Shown here in pieces: positions 60,351-64,000 of a stretch of 64,000 nucleotides of DNA. The position numbers were made by a program, and so were the translations under genes. Within the stretch, counting starts at the first letter, position 1, and every line of letters starts with the position of its first letter. The stretch is from assembly GCA_004297935.1 (NCBI GenBank), contig SCRE01000006.1, positions 62,001 through 126,000 on the forward strand. The letters run 5' to 3'. Origin of the DNA: Microbacteriaceae bacterium (GTDB taxonomy: Bacteria > Actinomycetota > Actinomycetes > Actinomycetales > Microbacteriaceae). The notes below the pieces were generated by a model. That model was not told the origin of the DNA. It saw only the letters and a program-made list of their open reading frames with translations, and did not search any database.

Positions 60351-61309
60351 GCCAGCTCCTCTCCGTCGCGACTGCGAGTGATGCGCAGTTGCAGCATCGC
60401 GAGCACGAAGACGAGAACGGCGAGGATGACCGCGAGAGTGGAGGCGTAACCGAAGTCGCTGTAGCTGAAGGCCTGCTGGTACATGTAGGTGAGGACGACA
60501 TCGGTCTGCCCGACCGGGCCGCCGCCGGTGATCAGCTGAACGGAGATGAAGACGTTGAGGCCGCCGATGACGAGCATGACCGAAAGGAACACGGTCGCGG
60601 GATTGACGGCAGGAAGCGTGACGGCGCGAAAACGCTGCCATCGGTTTGCCCCGTCTACAGCTGCGGACTCTTCCAGGGATTCTGGAACCCCCTGGAGGGC
60701 GGCGAGATAGATCATCATTGACCAGCCGATGCCTTTCCAGATTCCGAGAAGGCAAATGACCACGAGAGCACTCCAGCGGTCGGCGAGCCACGAGACGTCG
60801 CTGCCCATCAGGTGCAGAAAGTCGTGGAGCGTGAAGTTGATCAGGCCGCTGTCATCGAACAGGAACTTGAACAGCAGCGAGACCACTACCCAACTGGTGA
60901 CTACCGGCAGGTAGAACAGCACGCGGAAGAGTGGTTGCGACGGGCTTTTCCGCTTGAGCAGCAGCGCGATGAAGAGCCCGATGGCCATCTGTGGGATGAC
61001 GGTCGCGACCATGTAGATGGCACTGTTGCTGAGGCTCTGCCAGAAATGCGGATCCTGGAATGCCCTCAGGTAATTGTCGAAGCCGCTCCACTGACTGAGC
61101 TGGGAGTTGAATACGTTCCAGCGGTAGAGGCTCATCTGGAATGCGGAGACCGCAGGCCAGACGATCGCCACGACGAAGATGACGACGCCCGGCAGGAGGA
61201 ACAGATAGGGCGCTGCGCTCGGACGGCGCCTTCGCCGGGGATCAGAGGACCGACCGGGGCGCACGACGGAGGATGTCTCCGACGCGCGGCCCGCCGTGGT
61301 GAGCACCAA
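60347..61309 (-). CDS. Sugar ABC transporter permease (MalF-like)
   Basis: A 320-aa permease. The N-terminus is basic (RRRRRP), followed by APYLFLLPGVVIFVVAIVWP and the EAA-loop ESLEESAAVDGANRWQRFRAVTLP. It starts 3 bp after the binding-protein stop. The last residues extend into the MalG-like gene by ATGA. Confidence 0.92.
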   Translation of the reverse strand: MVLTTAGRASETSSVVRPGRSSDPRRRRRPSAAPYLFLLPGVVIFVVAIVWPAVSAFQMSLYRWNVFNSQLSQWSGFDNYLRAFQDPHFWQSLSNSAIYMVATVIPQMAIGLFIALLLKRKSPSQPLFRVLFYLPVVTSWVVVSLLFKFLFDDSGLINFTLHDFLHLMGSDVSWLADRWSALVVICLLGIWKGIGWSMMIYLAALQGVPESLEESAAVDGANRWQRFRAVTLPAVNPATVFLSVMLVIGGLNVFISVQLITGGGPVGQTDVVLTYMYQQAFSYSDFGYASTLAVILAVLVFVLAMLQLRITRSRDGEELA

Positions 61310-61312
61310 TTG

Positions 61313-62611
61313 TCAGCTTCCCCCGAGCAGTGCGTCGATCTGCGCCGCCGCACTGTCGAGGGCCGCCTTGACCGTGGTCGTCCCGAGGAACGCCGAGGTC
61401 AGTGTCGTGGTGAGCACGGTATCGATCTTGCTCTGGTTAGGACTCGCAATGCGAGACTTCGCCGTCTTGAGTTGGTCGGAGAACGTCTGGTAATAGGCTG
61501 CGATCTTCGCCTGTTCATCCGCGAACGCGGGTACGACTGTCATCTGTCCGGTCTTGGCCATCGCGAGTTGAAACTGCTTGCCCTGGGTGAAGCGGATGAA
61601 TTTCTCTGCTGCGGCTTGGTGCTTCGAATTCGCAGTCAGCACGATGTCTTCCCCGCCGACGACGCTGATGGAACCGCCGTCTCCCGCGGGGATAGGTGAG
61701 TAGGTCGGCTTGAACTGCGGATACTGGCTCGACCAGATCCCGGCCATCCACGGTCCATCGAAGATGGTCGCGTACTTCCCTTTCGGCAGGCCGTCGGATG
61801 TTCCGGTTGCGCCCTTGTTGCCGGTGATCAAGTTGGGGATGAGCCCGGCCTTGTACCAATCGACCAGCATCTGGATCGTGCTGACATTGGTGTCGCTGTT
61901 GAGGTATCCGCTTGCCTTCGTCTCGGCCTTGTTCGTCAGCTCGCCGCCGCCGGACCAGATCCAGGGCGAGATGTTCCAGGCGCCGAGCCCGCTGTCTGCG
62001 AAGAGGGATACGCCGGTGCCCTTGAGGTTGTCTCCCATCGCCTTGAGGTCTGCGAACGTCTTCGGCGGTGTCGAAACGCCTGCTTTCGCAAGCGCAGCCT
62101 GGTCGGTGATCAGCACGCGCGTGTTGGTGTCGAGCGGGAGACCGTAATACTTGCCCTTGTACAGGTTCGTCGCGACATTGCCCTTGTAGTCTTTCGCGGC
62201 GAGCGCTTTGTAGTCCTTCATCGTGTCGGAGAGCGGGACGAGCACGCCGTCCTGTGCGAACTGAGGAACCCAGCCGAGGTCGGCGCGCACCAGGTCCGGC
62301 AGCTGTCCGCCGGCCGCACTCGTCGTGAGCTTCTGGAGCAGAGAGTCGTATGCGATGTCCGTGTACTTGACTGTGATCCCGGGATTGGCCTTCTCGAAGG
62401 CCGGAATCAAGGTGTTGTTAAGGGCATCCTGCTGGGTCGAGTTGCCCCCGTTTCCGTAGGATCCCCAGAACGTCAGGGTGACGGGATGATCGGCGGAGCC
62501 GTCCTGCCCTGACGAAGTCGACCCGGACGAGGTCGACGAGCAGCCGGTTGCGAGCATCGCTATGGAGGCGACCATCGCGGCCACGGCCGCTAGTGCTGTG
62601 GAACGCTTCAT
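61313..62611 (-). CDS. Sugar ABC transporter substrate-binding lipoprotein
   Basis: A 432-aa extracellular solute-binding protein of family 1. The lipobox is ATGC (Cys about 24) and the mature part begins after a Ser/Gly-rich linker with PVTLTFWGSYGNGG. It likely binds isomalto-oligosaccharides or their cyclic forms, judged by the GH66 and GH13 genes of the same operon. It is the first gene, and the ROK operator lies 71-93 bp upstream of its start. Confidence 0.92.
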   Translation of the reverse strand: MKRSTALAAVAAMVASIAMLATGCSSTSSGSTSSGQDGSADHPVTLTFWGSYGNGGNSTQQDALNNTLIPAFEKANPGITVKYTDIAYDSLLQKLTTSAAGGQLPDLVRADLGWVPQFAQDGVLVPLSDTMKDYKALAAKDYKGNVATNLYKGKYYGLPLDTNTRVLITDQAALAKAGVSTPPKTFADLKAMGDNLKGTGVSLFADSGLGAWNISPWIWSGGGELTNKAETKASGYLNSDTNVSTIQMLVDWYKAGLIPNLITGNKGATGTSDGLPKGKYATIFDGPWMAGIWSSQYPQFKPTYSPIPAGDGGSISVVGGEDIVLTANSKHQAAAEKFIRFTQGKQFQLAMAKTGQMTVVPAFADEQAKIAAYYQTFSDQLKTAKSRIASPNQSKIDTVLTTTLTSAFLGTTTVKAALDSAAAQIDALLGGS

Positions 62612-62938
62612 TGCAGTTCTCCTGTCGTGAGTTCGGTGCAGTTCGTGAGTTCAGCGCAGTGCACTCTCGAATGAGGGCATAGTTATTTCTAGATCAGAAC
62701 TAACCTCGTGTCAATATGTCAGTTTTCGATGTTGATGATCAATTGTTCGTTTACGCTCAAAAAAAACATCTGCGTATGCCGCTCGATGCTTACGGCGCCC
62801 GCTGGACACCGCAGGGCGAGTGAGTTGCCCTCGATGTCCGAAGTTATTTCACGACGACGAAGGCTGGCGGCCAAGTTCTTTGTTGTGTGGTTGAATTACC
62901 GCAGATTTGCTTCCTGACATGAAGAATGGCGTGATGAG
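62612..62938. other. Divergent promoter region between binding protein and ROK regulator
   Basis: A 327-bp gap with a rather AT-rich middle (62680-62780). It holds the operator at 62682-62704, a GTTCGTGAGTTC duplication (about 62621-62652) near the binding-protein start, and a run of eight A at 62758-62766 or so. I see no convincing small gene; a 69-codon plus-strand frame (62708-62917) has no ribosome site. Confidence 0.6.
62682..62704. promoter_or_regulatory. Palindromic operator, probably for the ROK regulator
   Basis: GTTA-T-TTCT-AGATC-AGAA-C-TAAC is a 23-bp palindrome with 4+4 bp matched arms on each side. It is the form reported for ROK-type (NagC/XylR-like) repressors, and it lies in the promoter of the sugar operon. 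Confidence 0.7.
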
Positions 62939-64000
62939 ATGACGTGGCAACCTGCTGACGACCTCGCACAAGCGGTCGCGCTCGAGGTTCTCCTTCACGG
63001 CCCCCTTGCGCGATCCGAGTTGGCGCGTCGGCTGGGGCTGGCGCCGGCTACGTTGACTCGCATCAGCTCCGAACTCATCGAACTGGGTCTGCTTCTGGAA
63101 GCCCCTAGGCCCACAGAGCGCAAGAACGGCAGACCGTCAGTTCCGCTGGATGTCGTAGCCGACGCGCATCACTTTCTCGGCATCAAGGTATCCGGCGACG
63201 CCGTCATGGCAGCGATCATCGACCTGCGCGCCGACGTCCTCGGATACTTCGAGGAGCCGTTGGTCTCGTCCGACCCCGATTCGGTTGTCGATCAGATCTG
63301 CGGCGTTTCCGCGAAAGCCGGATTCCGGGAACCCATTGACGCCATCGGCATCGGTCTCGGCGGTGTTGTCGACCGGGACGGGGTGGTCAAGAGCGCGCCG
63401 TTCCTCGGCTGGGAGGATGTCCCCATTGCTCGGCTCGTGCAGAGCCGGACTGAAACGCCCAGCTATGCATCGAACGACCTGGCTGCGTTCACCGAGTCCC
63501 AACACTGGTTCGGCCTCGGCACCGGGCATGACAACTTCGCAACTCTGACAATGGGAGTCGGTGTCGGCTTCGGCTGCGTGGCCAACGGCAAACTACTGGC
63601 GAACGCCGACTCCGGGGTGGGGCTCGTCGGTCACTGGCCACTCGACCCGCTAGGCCCACTGTGCAGCCGTGGACATCGGGGATGCGCCGAGGCGATGCTC
63701 ACCCTGCCGTGCATCCTGCGCGATGCTTCGTTCGCACTCGACCGCCCGGTGGAATGGACGGAGTTGATCACGCTGGTGAAGGCCGGCCACCCGGCGGCGA
63801 GCGCGATCGCGCGGTCATCGGGACGCGCACTGGGAAGGCTCATCGCTGCAATAGCCAATCTCACGGCACCCGATCTGGTGATCGTGGGCGGCGAAGCCGT
63901 GGACCTCGCCGCGGTCGCGTCCGACGTCGTCGAGGAAGGGATTCGCGAGCACCGCGATCCGCGTGCCTCCGACGTGCGCGTAGAGCTGACCTCCGGAAGC
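62939..64000 (+). CDS. ROK-family transcriptional regulator (3' end outside window)
   Basis: At least 354 aa are visible; the frame runs off the window. The winged HTH (about 15-70) has LARSELARRLGLAPATLTRISSELIELGLL, the sugar-kinase-like fold has GIGLGGVV and GVGVGFGCV, and the zinc site is CSRGHRGCAE. ROK regulators bind a sugar or sugar phosphate. It is divergent from the isomalto-oligosaccharide operon and should repress it in the absence of inducer. The ATG at 62939 has only a weak GATGAG upstream. Confidence 0.9.
   Translation, partial: MTWQPADDLAQAVALEVLLHGPLARSELARRLGLAPATLTRISSELIELGLLLEAPRPTERKNGRPSVPLDVVADAHHFLGIKVSGDAVMAAIIDLRADVLGYFEEPLVSSDPDSVVDQICGVSAKAGFREPIDAIGIGLGGVVDRDGVVKSAPFLGWEDVPIARLVQSRTETPSYASNDLAAFTESQHWFGLGTGHDNFATLTMGVGVGFGCVANGKLLANADSGVGLVGHWPLDPLGPLCSRGHRGCAEAMLTLPCILRDASFALDRPVEWTELITLVKAGHPAASAIARSSGRALGRLIAAIANLTAPDLVIVGGEAVDLAAVASDVVEEGIREHRDPRASDVRVELTSGS

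Overview
High-GC DNA with GTG/TTG starts, many ATGA-type overlaps, several apparently leaderless genes and an actinobacterial gene set (bifunctional-type dCTP deaminase, CopD-CtaG fusion, 13E12-type HNH protein, zinc-free S14/L33/L28). It suggests an actinobacterium, most likely of the Microbacteriaceae. This is a judgement from protein families only; no database search was run.

Layout. 1-3.0 kb: idi, dcd and a VapBC-type toxin-antitoxin pair. 3.0-13.7 kb: a sugar/nucleoside-type catabolic locus. It has a six-gene minus-strand operon (Gfo/Idh/MocA dehydrogenase, SDR, BMP lipoprotein, two-domain ATPase, two permeases), a divergent S-adenosylhomocysteine-hydrolase-like gene, a LacI regulator with two matching palindromes in the divergent promoter, and an ASCH domain fused to a second Gfo/Idh/MocA dehydrogenase. 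13.9-16.7 kb: tRNA-Gly(CCC), a Nudix gene, a regulator remnant, a Fic protein and a ClpP-like gene that has lost its catalytic centre. 16.8-26.8 kb: an organic-acid unit (HMG-CoA-lyase-like enzyme, family III CoA-transferase, Liv-type ABC importer) facing a DcuS/DcuR-type two-component system. 26.9-33.8 kb: hydrolase, DinB-like, beta-lactamase-fold, thioesterase, Pif1/RecD-like helicase and CopD-CtaG genes. 33.9-40.4 kb: HU, rpsN-rpmG-rpmB, gadB and a zinc block (znuA, znuC, znuB, Fur-family gene) with a Zur-like box. 40.5-45.3 kb: branched-chain 2-oxoacid dehydrogenase E1a/E1b/E2 behind an aminotransferase. 45.4-49.9 kb: a small transposon-like element with inverted ends and a target duplication, a holin-like protein, a WXG100-like/esterase pair and purB. 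49.6-54.3 kb: membrane proteins and an ABC-2 exporter with a NarL-type two-component system. 54.3-56 kb: 13E12 HNH protein. 56.1-64 kb: an isomalto-oligosaccharide/dextran unit (GH13, GH66, sugar ABC importer) beside a ROK regulator with a palindromic operator.

Two patterns run across the window. First, tandem repeats of 14-18 bp (mostly 15 bp, so frame-neutral) sit at the edges of at least a dozen genes, either just outside or as pentapeptide tails. Second, a dispersed palindromic repeat family (core GGTCTCGATA...CTACTCGACC) lies between genes; one copy has terminal inverted repeats and an 8-bp direct flank, so it behaves like a MITE.

The best candidates for undescribed biology are the 3.0-13.7 kb locus with its ASCH-dehydrogenase fusion, the 16.8-26.8 kb CoA-transferase/lyase/importer/sensor unit, and the two repeat systems.
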